Assembly (NCBI GenBank): GCA_031271045.1
Contig: JAISWO010000069.1
Coordinates: forward strand, 1-60,910
DNA from: Tannerellaceae bacterium
GTDB taxonomy: Bacteria; Bacteroidota; Bacteroidia; Bacteroidales; Tannerellaceae
Length of the DNA stretch: 60,910 nt
Direction: 5' to 3'
This document shows positions 52,138 to 60,850 of the stretch, one piece after another (the first letter of the stretch is position 1; each line of letters opens with the position of its first letter). The position numbers were made by a program, and so were the translations under genes. Under the pieces are notes generated by a model. It was not told the DNA's origin. It saw nothing but the letters and a program-made list of their open reading frames with translations, and searched no databases.

Positions 52138-54273
52138 ATGGCTACGCTTGAAAAGATCAGGAGCAAAGCAGGATTATTAGTAATCGTGGTAGGTTTGGCT
52201 TTGTTCGCTTTCATCATTGGTGACTTTCTGAACTCCGGTTCCACTTACGTCAAACAACGTCAGGAAAAGATTGCCAACATCAATGGTTCTACCATCACTA
52301 TCCAGGAATATCAGAAACGGATAGATGAAATGACCGACGTATTAAAAATGCAAAGCGGCACCGCCAACTTGCCTGAAGAAGACATGGTTCAGATCCGCCA
52401 GTCTGTTTTCGACGGAATGGTACACGAAATCGTGATAACCGAGGCTTTGGAACAATTAGGAATGACGGTAAGCCCCGAAGAATTGTTCGACATGGTGCAG
52501 GGAGAGAACATCGCACCCGCACTTTTGCAAAACCAAATGTTTCACAACCCCGAAACCGGCACGTTCGACAAAACATTCTTCCTCAATTTCCTGAAACAGA
52601 TTGATGATGATTTTATAATCACCGCTCCGGAAGAATACAAACCACAGCTTCTTCAGTATAAAAACTTCTGGCTCTTCTGGGAAAAAAACATCAAAACACA
52701 ACGCATGGAGCAAAAATATACCGCCCTGCTGGGAAGAGTCATCGCAGCCAACACACTGGATGCCAAAGACGCCTTCCAAGCAGCCGCCGAAAGCGCAGAT
52801 ATAGCATACGCCATGCAACCTTATTCAACGATCCCCGACTCAACCGTCAATGTAAGCAAGGCTGAAATAGAAAAACTATACAACCAGCGGAAACATCTTT
52901 ACAAACAGGCCGAAACCAAGGTGATAAAATACATCTCCGTCGATATTGTACCCAGCCAGGAAGACTTCGATAAAGTAAGCGCGGAAATCGAACAATTGAA
53001 AACCGAATTGGCCACATCAAACGATGTGAGAGACCTCGTCAATGATCACTCGGAAGTAGCCTATATCAACGCTTTCTTCTCCGAATCAGCTTTAGACCCT
53101 GAGATGAAACAGTTCGCAACAACCGCCTCCGTAGGCGAAGTCTATGGCCCGGTCTTCGAAAATGCCGGCAACAAATACCGCATGTTCAAATTAGTGGACA
53201 AGACGACGGCTCCCGACTCGGTAAAACTTAACTTCATCATGCTGAACCCGACAGATACGGCCGTCGCCGACAGCCTGATGGATGTGCTGAAAAAAGGCGG
53301 CAACTTTGCCGAACTGGCAGCCAGTTATTCCATAGACCAGACATCATCCGCCAATGGCGGCGAAGTAGGATGGATTACCGAAGCCGTCGCACTGAGTGCA
53401 TTGGATGAAGATTTCAAGACAAGTCTCTTCGCCGTTCCCACAAATGAAATAACCTTGTTCAAATCTACCCAGGTTATCCTGCTGTTTAAAGTCACGGAAA
53501 AAACAGCCAACGTGACCAAATACAAGATTGCCGACATCGACATGACGGTTAGCCCTAGCTCGAAAACATACAGCAACATTTACAATGCGTTAAATCAATA
53601 CATCTCGAACAATCAGGATATAGACAAGATGGACGCCACCGCCCAGGAAGCCGGTTACAATCTGTTGGCAAATGTTTCGGTCACAGCTTCCGATCAGATA
53701 TTGGGATCCATACCCCAGTCGCGTCCGGTTGTCCGCTGGGCATTTGAACACGACAAGGGAGATATATCCGAAATTTTCGATTGCAACAACAAATATTTCG
53801 TGGTCGCCGCCCTTCAGGGTACGATACGCGAAGGCTATCGCTCGCTGGCCTCGCTCGAACCGACGCTGAAATCGGAAATCCTGGCGGAAAAGAAAGGCGG
53901 GAAAATAGTAGAGAACCTGAAAACCCAGAATTTGACGTCGCTGGAAGCATACGCCCAAGCCATGAACGCCGGCATTGACTCGGTCAAGTTTATCAGTTTC
54001 AATACGCCCCGTATCTCCGGTATCGGTATAGAACCCAAGCTGAACGCTATGATTGCCTTAACGGAAATCAACCGTCTGAGCCAACCGGTAATCGGAAACA
54101 ATGGCGTATATGTATTCCATGTACTCAACAAAGAGCAGAACAATGCCGAATACAACGAAGCAGACCAGATACGCAGTCTTGAAGCATCCTATCCATACCG
54201 CTACGGATACCAGGCCATGCAATCGCTGGTGAACCGGGCAGAAATAACAGACCAACGCATCCGTTTCTATTAA
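52138..54273 (+). CDS. PpiD-like periplasmic peptidyl-prolyl isomerase
   Basis: A 711-residue membrane-anchored foldase. One N-terminal helix (about 11-29) anchors it. A SurA-N-like domain (about 30-200, with IQEYQKRIDEMTDVLK and FDKTFFLNFLKQ) follows. A parvulin domain near 345-450 has KGGNFAELAASYSIDQTSSANGGEVGWI. A long C-terminal helical region completes it. It would assist outer-membrane protein folding. A terminator follows. Confidence 0.88.
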   Translation: MATLEKIRSKAGLLVIVVGLALFAFIIGDFLNSGSTYVKQRQEKIANINGSTITIQEYQKRIDEMTDVLKMQSGTANLPEEDMVQIRQSVFDGMVHEIVITEALEQLGMTVSPEELFDMVQGENIAPALLQNQMFHNPETGTFDKTFFLNFLKQIDDDFIITAPEEYKPQLLQYKNFWLFWEKNIKTQRMEQKYTALLGRVIAANTLDAKDAFQAAAESADIAYAMQPYSTIPDSTVNVSKAEIEKLYNQRKHLYKQAETKVIKYISVDIVPSQEDFDKVSAEIEQLKTELATSNDVRDLVNDHSEVAYINAFFSESALDPEMKQFATTASVGEVYGPVFENAGNKYRMFKLVDKTTAPDSVKLNFIMLNPTDTAVADSLMDVLKKGGNFAELAASYSIDQTSSANGGEVGWITEAVALSALDEDFKTSLFAVPTNEITLFKSTQVILLFKVTEKTANVTKYKIADIDMTVSPSSKTYSNIYNALNQYISNNQDIDKMDATAQEAGYNLLANVSVTASDQILGSIPQSRPVVRWAFEHDKGDISEIFDCNNKYFVVAALQGTIREGYRSLASLEPTLKSEILAEKKGGKIVENLKTQNLTSLEAYAQAMNAGIDSVKFISFNTPRISGIGIEPKLNAMIALTEINRLSQPVIGNNGVYVFHVLNKEQNNAEYNEADQIRSLEASYPYRYGYQAMQSLVNRAEITDQRIRFY

Positions 54274-54315
54274 ATAAAACATGACAGACTGTTTACGCAG
54301 TCCTGCCCTGTCAGA

Positions 54316-54355
54316 AAAAGCGGTCGTACATAAAAATTGTACGACCGCTTTTCTT
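54316..54355 (+). terminator. Intrinsic terminator after the PPIase gene
   Basis: AAAAGCGGTCGTAC and GTACGACCGCTTTT form a perfect 14-bp stem with a 9-base loop, followed by CTTT. Confidence 0.9.
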
Positions 54356-54363
54356 TACCTTTG
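54356..54363 (+). promoter_or_regulatory. -7 box of rlmN
   Basis: TACCTTTG, directly behind the terminator and 27 bases before the ATG at 54391. Confidence 0.6.
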
Positions 54364-54390
54364 CGCCTCATAATATAGCGATTGACAGAC

Positions 54391-55425
54391 ATGAATACAA
54401 AAAGACAACTATTGGGAATGACATTGGAAGAGCTGAAAAAAGTATCTTCCGAAGCAGGTCTACCGGCTTATGCCGCCAAACAGATAGCCGATTGGCTATA
54501 CAAAAAGAAAATATCCTCTATCCAAGAAATGAGCAATATCGCCGTAGCCAAACGGGCTTATCTGGATGAACACTTTGAAATCGGACTTACGCCGCCGACC
54601 CATGCCACCCAGTCGTCCGACGGCGTTATCAAATACCTTTATCCTGCCTCCGGATCTTTTGTGGAAAGCGTCTTTATCCCATCGGACGAACGGGCCACGT
54701 TGTGTGTTTCTTCACAAGCAGGATGCAAGATGAGTTGTCTGTTCTGTATGACGGGGAAACAAGGCTTCACAGCCAACCTCACGACCGGCGAAATTATCAA
54801 TCAGATTCAGTCGCTCCCCGAAGCCGAATCTTTAACCAATATCGTATTTATGGGAATGGGAGAACCGCTTGATAATACCGACGCCGTACTCAAGGCACTT
54901 GAAATACTGACCCAGCCTTACGGATACGGATGGAGCCCGAAACGGATCACCGTCTCCACGATCGGCGCCAAGGGATTGAAACGCTTTCTCGACGAGAGCT
55001 CCTGCCACCTGGCCGTCAGTCTCCATGCCGTTAATCCGGTGGAACGCTTCTCAATCATGCCGGCCGAAAAGGCGTTCCCTATTTACAAAACAATCGAGTT
55101 GATCCGGCAATACGACTTCAGTCATCAAAGGCGCGTTTCTTTCGAATACATTGTTTTCAAAGACTTCAACGACAGCTTCGCGCATGCTATTGCTTTGGCC
55201 GGCTTGTTGAAAGATATTCCTTGCCGGGTTAATCTCATTCGCTACCATGAGATACCCGACACGCCGCTGGCTTGTGCCGATCTGAGAAAAATGGAATTAT
55301 TTCGCGACACGCTCAATATGCGTGGCGTCCTCTGCACCATCCGCACCTCGCGGGGCGAAGATATACAGGCTGCCTGCGGTATGCTTTCACACTCCAATCA
55401 GGCTGAATCCCGTATAAGGCGTTAA
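54391..55425 (+). CDS. rlmN: 23S rRNA/tRNA (adenine-C2)-methyltransferase RlmN
   Basis: A 344-residue radical-SAM enzyme methylating A2503 of 23S rRNA. The cluster motif is Cys112-xxx-Cys116-xx-Cys119 in GCKMSCLFCMTG. VFMGMGEPLDN and a C-terminal CxIRxSRGxDIxAACG with the catalytic cysteine follow. The ATG at 54391 is preferred to a TTG 9 bases upstream. The 3' end overlaps the convergent serS by 39 bases. Confidence 0.95.
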   Translation: MNTKRQLLGMTLEELKKVSSEAGLPAYAAKQIADWLYKKKISSIQEMSNIAVAKRAYLDEHFEIGLTPPTHATQSSDGVIKYLYPASGSFVESVFIPSDERATLCVSSQAGCKMSCLFCMTGKQGFTANLTTGEIINQIQSLPEAESLTNIVFMGMGEPLDNTDAVLKALEILTQPYGYGWSPKRITVSTIGAKGLKRFLDESSCHLAVSLHAVNPVERFSIMPAEKAFPIYKTIELIRQYDFSHQRRVSFEYIVFKDFNDSFAHAIALAGLLKDIPCRVNLIRYHEIPDTPLACADLRKMELFRDTLNMRGVLCTIRTSRGEDIQAACGMLSHSNQAESRIRR

Positions 55426-56661
55426 GGCTTGTGGGATACGGATGCCGTCTGCCGTCTGGTTATTTTCGAGCAAGGCAGCCAGGATACGGGGGAGCGCCAA
55501 AGCGCTTCCGTTCAGCGTATGGCATAGCTGAGGCTTCTTGTTCCCATCCCGGTAACGGCATTTCAGGCGATTGGCCTGATATGTCTCAAAATTAGAGACC
55601 GAGCTGACTTCCAACCAACGTTGCTGGGCGGCTGAGTAGACTTCAAAATCAAACGTAAGGGCGGACGTAAAACTCATATCTCCACCGCACAAACGGAGGA
55701 TACGCCAGGGCAATTCCAATTTTTCAACCAGCGATTGCACGTAATGGACCATCTCGTCGAGCGAGCGGTAGGAGTGTTCCGGTTTGTCGATACGGACAAT
55801 TTCGACCTTATCGAACTGATGCAGGCGGTTCAGTCCGCGCACATCTTTGCCGTACGAACCGGCCTCGCGGCGGAAACAGGCAGAGTAAGCCACGTTCAGG
55901 ATCGGCAGATCGGCTTCGCTGAGTATCACGTCTCGATACATATTCGTGACCGGCACTTCGGCGGTAGGGATCAGGTAAAGGTTATCCTGCGGAGCGTAAT
56001 ACATCTGGCCTTCCTTGTCCGGCAAATTCCCGGTGCCGTATCCCGAATCGGCATTGACCAGATAGGGCGGCTGCACCTCGATGTAACCGTCCTGGCGCGC
56101 ACTGTCTAAGAAGAAGTTGATCAATGCGCGTTGCAAGCGACAGCCATATCCTTTGTAGACAGGGAAGCCAGCGCCGGCGATTTTCACTCCCAGTTCAAAA
56201 TCTATCAAATCGTATTTCTTTGCCAGCTCCCAGTGGGGCAGGGCATTTGCGCCCAGGTCGGGGATGGCGCCTCCTTGCCGTTCGACGACGTTGTCGGCGG
56301 CACCTTCACCTTCGGACACCGATTCGTGCGGCAGGTTCGGTATCGACAGTAGCAGTTCCTGTATCTGTTGGTCGGCGGTTTCTTTAGCTTCGTCCAGCGC
56401 TTTGTTGGCTTCCTTCAGTCCGGCCACGTAGAGGCGGGCGGCTTCGGCTTCATTCGTCCGTCCTTCTTTCAACCATTGTCCGATATTTTTGGAGATACGA
56501 TTCAGTTCGGCCAAGTTGGCTTCCAACTGTTGTTGGGATTCGCGTCTTGTTTTATCAGCTTCTATGATCCGGTCGATGACGACTTTTGCGTCGAAATGTT
56601 TGATAGCCAAGCGACGGATCACCTCGTCCCGTCTTTCTGTAATTACTTTGAGCGTCAGCAT
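55387..56661 (-). CDS. serS: Seryl-tRNA synthetase
   Basis: A 424-residue class II synthetase. The N-terminal coiled-coil arm (about 30-100) binds the long variable arm of tRNA-Ser. Motif 2 is YSACFRREAGSYGKDVRGLNRLHQFDKVEIV and motif 3 is LNGSALALPRILAALLENNQ. The C-terminus ends TPYTGFSLIGV, close to homologues, so the overlap with rlmN is not due to a wrong stop. A TACCTTTG box lies at 56695-56702. Confidence 0.96.
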   Translation of the reverse strand: MLTLKVITERRDEVIRRLAIKHFDAKVVIDRIIEADKTRRESQQQLEANLAELNRISKNIGQWLKEGRTNEAEAARLYVAGLKEANKALDEAKETADQQIQELLLSIPNLPHESVSEGEGAADNVVERQGGAIPDLGANALPHWELAKKYDLIDFELGVKIAGAGFPVYKGYGCRLQRALINFFLDSARQDGYIEVQPPYLVNADSGYGTGNLPDKEGQMYYAPQDNLYLIPTAEVPVTNMYRDVILSEADLPILNVAYSACFRREAGSYGKDVRGLNRLHQFDKVEIVRIDKPEHSYRSLDEMVHYVQSLVEKLELPWRILRLCGGDMSFTSALTFDFEVYSAAQQRWLEVSSVSNFETYQANRLKCRYRDGNKKPQLCHTLNGSALALPRILAALLENNQTADGIRIPQALTPYTGFSLIGV

Positions 56662-56694
56662 AACTTAATGATATGTTTTTTATTTATGAAGAGG

Positions 56695-56702
56695 CAAAGG
56701 TA
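56695..56702 (-). promoter_or_regulatory. -7 box of serS
   Basis: TACCTTTG on the minus strand, 33 bases before the serS ATG. Confidence 0.55.
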
Positions 56703-56776
56703 CGTATTATCCGGGAATATGATGACCGTCGGGCTTGTTGATGTCGCAGCTCTCCATCTTCAGAGCAAACGATCTA

Positions 56777-56822
56777 CCTCTCCCCCGGCTTCTCCCCTTG
56801 CGAGAGGAGCCGGGGGAGAGGT
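56777..56822. other. GC-rich inverted repeat between serS and the blaR-like gene
   Basis: CCTCTCCCCCGGCT and AGCCGGGGGAGAGG pair over 14 bp around a loop of about 17 bases. No T run follows on either strand, so it may be a stabiliser or REP-like element rather than a simple terminator. Confidence 0.6.
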
Positions 56823-56905
56823 CAACGAGGCCGGCGGCTTGTTTATCCACACGAAACGTTATAGAATCTGAGATATTTCATCCGTAAAGTGCACTCATTC
56901 CGTTT

Positions 56906-58633
56906 TTATTCCTTTTCCTTTTTCAGTTCGATGAGGACAACGCCATTGGCGGCTTTGTCGCCGTAGGCTTCAATAGCTCTGCTACTTTTCAGGATATTAA
57001 TGAATTCAATTTGTTCTCCGGGGATCTGATTGGCTTCTTTCCCGCTTATTTCTTTTCCGTCCAGGAGGATAAGGGGAGGATTTGCCTGGGTAACAAGATC
57101 TGTATAGGATATGCGGACTTCGTCGCGGGCCCTGGCAGCTTCATCACGGGCTTTTTCTATATTTTCGCGGATGACCTTCTGCATTTCTTCGGACTGTACG
57201 TACTCCATCGTCTTTTCGATTTCAGGACGGGCGGCTTCCATGGCTTCGCGGATGATTTGCTGCATTTCTTCGGAGCGGACATACTCCATCGCTTTGTCAA
57301 TCTCAGGACGGGCGGCTTCCATGGCTTCGCGGATGGTTTGCTGCATTTCTTCGGAGTGGACATACTCCATCGCTTTGTCAATCTCAGGACGGGCGGCTTC
57401 CATAGCTTCACGGATGGTTTGCTGCATTTCTTCGGAGCGGACATACTCCATCGCTTTGTCAATCTCAGGACGGGCGGCTTCCATGGCTTCGCGGATGGTT
57501 TGCTGCATTTCTTCGGAGCGGACGTACTCCATCGCTTTGTCAATCTCAGGACGGGCGGCTTCCATGGCTTCACGGATGGTTTGTTCTATTTCAACCTGGG
57601 CTTTTTCAATTTCTTCGCGGACGGATTGCTGTACTTCTTCCGGATCGGGTTCGCGGAGGATGTCCGCAGGTTCCTGTTCCGGAGGAAGCAGGAGAGTATC
57701 CGGCGGCGCCTGCACGGTTGCAAGCATTTCGCTTAGTTTGACATTCGAAATCACTTCCAGTTCGCGGGAGATTTCGGGACGGGCAAAGGCAACAATCGCA
57801 GATGCTGCCAGCGGGAGTACGTAGAGGTACTTCAACCGTGCCCAAGAGTGGGATTTCCTTTTTAACATCATAGCTATTCGCTTTTTAAGTGAACTGTGAT
57901 TAAAGCTGCTGGCCATCGGGGTAAAGCGTTGTGCACCGGCAGCTTTTTTGATTAATAATAATTGATATTTCTTTGCGTCGACGCCATTGCGGAGGACGGC
58001 TTCGTCGGCTTCGTATTCGTGGATATGCTGCAATTCCTGCCTGAGCAGCCAGGCAGCGGGGTTGAACCAGTGGAGCAGGACGCAGGCCTGAGCGAGCAGC
58101 AGGTCGAGGGAATGACCGTTGCGGATATGCGCCGTTTCGTGGGCAAGGATCTCTTCGCCGCTTTCGTCCCAGTCCTTTTGCGAGATGACGACGTAATTCA
58201 TCCAACTAAACGGAGCGACGGGTTCGGACGTCAGGATCAGTCGGACGCCCTTATGGCGGCTTTGTGCGCTCCTGCGCATCAGCCGGTAGAGGCCTGCGCA
58301 GGCAAGGAGAAAGCGGAGGCTAAAGAGCGCGACCCCTCCAGCATAAACGAGCAGCAGGATGCGTGGCCAGAGTGGCACCGGCATCCGGGGCGTTTCACCG
58401 GCCGGGGCCATCACCCGGAGGATTTCCTGCTCCACGAGCAAGGGCTGGGTGAGGACCGGCCGGGGTAGCGTCAGTTCGCACAAGGGGATCAGCATCGAAA
58501 GGAGGAGGATGCTCAGTAGCGCCGCGCGATTGAAGCGGTGAAATGTCTCGCGGCTCAACAGGACTTTATAAAACCCGTAGAAGACGGTCAGGCAAACCGA
58601 TGCTTTGAGTATGAATACCAGGAACGTTCCCAT
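56906..58633 (-). CDS. BlaR1/MecR1-type M56 metallopeptidase with 27-residue repeats and TonB-plug-like tail
   Basis: A 575-residue inner-membrane sensor protease. Four hydrophobic segments (about 4-24, 36-54, 90-115 and one near 268-285) surround the zinc site HETAH at 165-169. Then come five near-identical 27-residue units (IREAMEAARPEIDKAMEYV) plus a partial sixth, in about 350-510, predicted as one long helix. The last 55 residues (NPPLILLDGKEISG ... ANGVVLIELKK) resemble the plug fragment of TonB receptors found on Bacteroidetes M56 proteins. It is paired with the repressor gene upstream (11-base gap). The signal sensed is unknown. Confidence 0.88.
   Translation of the reverse strand: MGTFLVFILKASVCLTVFYGFYKVLLSRETFHRFNRAALLSILLLSMLIPLCELTLPRPVLTQPLLVEQEILRVMAPAGETPRMPVPLWPRILLLVYAGGVALFSLRFLLACAGLYRLMRRSAQSRHKGVRLILTSEPVAPFSWMNYVVISQKDWDESGEEILAHETAHIRNGHSLDLLLAQACVLLHWFNPAAWLLRQELQHIHEYEADEAVLRNGVDAKKYQLLLIKKAAGAQRFTPMASSFNHSSLKKRIAMMLKRKSHSWARLKYLYVLPLAASAIVAFARPEISRELEVISNVKLSEMLATVQAPPDTLLLPPEQEPADILREPDPEEVQQSVREEIEKAQVEIEQTIREAMEAARPEIDKAMEYVRSEEMQQTIREAMEAARPEIDKAMEYVRSEEMQQTIREAMEAARPEIDKAMEYVHSEEMQQTIREAMEAARPEIDKAMEYVRSEEMQQIIREAMEAARPEIEKTMEYVQSEEMQKVIRENIEKARDEAARARDEVRISYTDLVTQANPPLILLDGKEISGKEANQIPGEQIEFINILKSSRAIEAYGDKAANGVVLIELKKEKE
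57170..57590 (-). repeat. 81-bp in-frame tandem repeats in the blaR-like gene
   Basis: Steps of exactly 81 bp (for example the GGACATACTCC segment at 57277 and its copy at 57358). Copies are almost identical in DNA, including silent positions, which points to recent duplication. Copy number is likely to vary between strains. Confidence 0.9.
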
Positions 58634-58644
58634 ACATTATATTA

Positions 58645-59004
58645 TTAGTTTCCTCGTTCCACTTCATCGAGCAACCGGCGCAAATCGTCGACCGACAGGT
58701 CTTCTTCCCTGATGAGCGAAGAGACGAGACCAAGGTAGGAGTTGTTGAAGTATTTGGTGATCACATTGCGCAGATTCCCCTGCCCATAGTTTGCGGCCGT
58801 TATTAGGGGATAGTATTGATACGTATTGCCATGCGCATGATGCGAGAGGAATCCTTTTTCTTCCAATCCTCTGACGATGGTCGAGAGCGTATTGAAGTGA
58901 GGACGGGGTTCGTCGTAGCAAGCGAGCAATTCTTTCACAAAGAGAGGTCCTTTTTCCCAGAACCGCTCCATGAGTTCTTCTTCTTTTGCAGTCAGTCGTT
59001 TCAT
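58645..59004 (-). CDS. BlaI/MecI-family transcriptional repressor
   Basis: A 119-residue winged-helix repressor: LTAKEEELMERFWEKGPLFVKELLACYDEPRPHFNTLSTIVRGLEEKGFLSH is the BlaI DNA-binding domain. The rest is the dimerisation part, with the usual cleavage zone (NVITKYFNNSYLGLVSSLI). It probably represses its own operon through the two dyads at 59028-59065 and is cleaved when the M56 protein is activated. Confidence 0.92.
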   Translation of the reverse strand: MKRLTAKEEELMERFWEKGPLFVKELLACYDEPRPHFNTLSTIVRGLEEKGFLSHHAHGNTYQYYPLITAANYGQGNLRNVITKYFNNSYLGLVSSLIREEDLSVDDLRRLLDEVERGN

Positions 59005-59027
59005 GTTTCGAATATTTCCGGCAAATG

Positions 59028-59065
59028 AACTAAATAATTTAGTTGCAAAACTAATTCTTTTAGTT
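59028..59065 (-). promoter_or_regulatory. Probable BlaI operator pair overlapping the promoter
   Basis: Two dyads with the same half-site: AACTAAATAATTTAGTT (59028-59044) and AACTAA-N5-TTAGTT (59049-59065). Their centres are 21 bp apart. The minus-strand -7 box TAGTTTTG (59053-59046) lies between them, so a bound repressor would block RNA polymerase. Confidence 0.75.
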
Positions 59066-59304
59066 AAACATCTGTAATGGGGAAAAAATCCTTCCCATCG
59101 TCCATCGAAAAGGGTTTTAGCCCCCCCTTGTACAATCGGGCCTCAAGCTTCAGCATAGCGGTTTTGAGAAACGACTACATCACTTTTTGAGTGTTCATCA
59201 GTATGCAGATTGTTTTTTCTGTCATTCGGTAAGTTCGAATAGTAAATACAACTAAAGTAGGAAAAAAATCTCCGTTGGGGGGATTTTTAGAGGAATGATA
59301 CGAA

Positions 59305-59768
59305 ATGGAAGTATTGCTCCGGGCAGGAAAACGACAAAAAGAAATAGCTGAACTTGTAGGAAAGACCAATCCGTTATCAGTAGAGAACTCAAGCGCAACA
59401 GCCATAAGCGGGGCTATTCTGCACGCTTAGCTCAGGAATACGCCGACGAACGCAAGGAACGCAACCGGCGAAAGCGCAAGTTTACCGACAGCATTCGCAA
59501 GAAAGTAGTCAGGGAACTAACCAGGAACAGGGTCTCCTGCACAAATTGTTGGCAGAGTGAGGTGGGATGGGCTACTGATGGTAAGCCACGAGCGTATCTA
59601 ACATTTTATCAGGGAAGACAAAAAGAATGAAAGAGCGCTCTATAAACATCTCCGGCACAGACTCAAACACCGGAAGCACGTGGGCGGGAAGAAGGTTGTC
59701 ATACCGGAGAAAGTATCCATTGATCTGCATCCCGATGTTATCAATCAAAAACAACGTTTTGGCGACTT
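59305..59768 (+). pseudogene. Degenerate, truncated IS30-family transposase
   Basis: Three frames must be joined: EVLLRAGKRQKEIAELVGK, then SVISRELKRNSHKRGYSARL...YADERKERNRRKRKF, then FIREDKKNERALYKHLRHR...GGKKVVIPEKVSIDLHPDV. These are the helix-turn-helix and central segments of IS30-family enzymes. Homology stops at QRFGD (about 59768), before the DDE core, immediately upstream of the tRNA-Val promoter. The stretch from 59066 to 59304 holds no gene that I recognise. Confidence 0.75.
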
Positions 59769-59784
59769 TTTTTTCTTCTCAAAG

Positions 59785-59815
59785 TTTGGTGTTAATCAAA
59801 AAAGGCATATCTTTG
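59785..59815 (+). promoter_or_regulatory. Promoter of tRNA-Val
   Basis: TTTG (59785-59788), exactly 19 bases, TATCTTTG (59808-59815). Confidence 0.7.
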
Positions 59816-59851
59816 CGTCGTCTTAAAAGAGATTAAGCAACAAAAAATAAA

Positions 59852-59926
59852 GGGCGTTTAGCTCAGCTGGTTCAGAGCATCTGCCTTACAAGCAGAGGGT
59901 CGGCGGTTCGAATCCGTCAACGCCCA
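59852..59926 (+). tRNA. tRNA-Val (TAC anticodon)
   Basis: Acceptor arms GGGCGTT and AACGCCC pair. The D-arm is GCTCAGCTGGTTCAGAGC, the anticodon stem is CTGCC/AGCAG with TAC in the loop, and the T-arm is CGGCGGTTCGAATCCGTC. Discriminator A; CCA not encoded. Confidence 0.96.
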
Positions 59927-59936
59927 CACTGAAAAT

Positions 59937-59970
59937 CAAGGACTTGCAGTAAAATGTAAGTCCTTTTTTC
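59937..59970 (+). terminator. Terminator of tRNA-Val
   Basis: AAGGACTT and AAGTCCTT pair, followed by a run of T. Confidence 0.8.
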
Positions 59971-60157
59971 TTTTATGGTACATACAATTTGCATACAACT
60001 TTGCCGATGTTGCAAATGACAGGCTCAATATTTTGCAGGATGCAACCCATATTTTTGAATGATTGGCAACATCAAATCATCTTCGACAAAGATGAATAAA
60101 AAGTAGTCTATACTTGTCATAGTACAGAAACCAACCTCAAAATGTTTTTTCCCGTTT

Positions 60158-60213
60158 GTCTTACCCTAGAAAAAGTTAACTCTTTTAGGAGTCAACTTTT
60201 TCTAGGGTAAGAC
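60158..60213. repeat. 25-bp inverted repeat, probable IS end or hairpin element
   Basis: GTCTTACCCTAGAAAAAGTT at 60158 is the first 20 bases of a 25-base arm. The arm at 60189-60213 is its complement with one mismatch. A 6-base loop (TTTTAG) separates the arms. It lies at the broken end of the IS5-type remnant. The region 59971-60157 shows no gene that I trust. Confidence 0.7.
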
Positions 60214-60850
60214 AGGCTGCGAAAACGTGATTTTTCTGTATTGTTCAACTTCTGTTCTTCTGTATAGCAAAAAAACGTTTGTTTATTTTTTTTACTCCAA
60301 CGTGCATCCACATCTTTCTGTCTCTTTTTATTTGGTTTATCATTCCACAATTCCGAGGCTCTACCATCTTTTATCTGTTCATTTTCTGTAATTTTATTGT
60401 GCTGACGGGGAACTTCAATAAAACTTGCCTCTACGATTTTCCGACATTAACTATCAATCCGAGTGTATTCAATTCTTTGATAAACAATGAAAAAAGTTCT
60501 TCTACCAATCCCAAATCCGTTATCTGCTCCCTGAAATGCCACACTGTACGACTGTCGGGTATATCATCTGCTATTGTCAAATCTAAAAAACGCATGAAAC
60601 TTAATCGATCATTTATCTGAAATTCAACTTGATCGTCTGATAGATTGTAATAACGTCGCAGTATTAAAATCTTAAACATCAGAACATAACCGTATGCGGA
60701 CGACCTCCGACGCCTTTTGATAATTTGCTCAATCTCTTTCCGAGTAATTCCAAAAAAAAATCGAAGTTAACCCCGCATTTAATTTTTCGAGCGGGTCGCC
60801 CAATTTACTGATTTTACTTAATCGCAAATCGTTATCCCAAAACCCGAGTG
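60214..60850 (-). pseudogene. Degenerate IS5-type transposase
   Basis: On the minus strand the pieces LGFWDNDLRLSKISKLGDPL, then YGYVLMFKILILRRYYNLSD ... ADDIPDSRTVWHFREQI, then VEASFIEVPRQHNKITENEQ ... DARWSKKNKQTFF match the N-terminal half of IS5-group transposases. They lie in at least three frames, with frame changes near 60770 and 60440. Homology is lost near 60270, before most of the DDE core. Hence inactive. Confidence 0.8.

Noticed and set aside
60025..60120. 31-codon minus-strand frame starting MTSIDYFLFIF downstream of tRNA-Val
   Set aside because: It reads like a protein C-terminus but has no promoter and no recognisable family; probably a fragment or chance.
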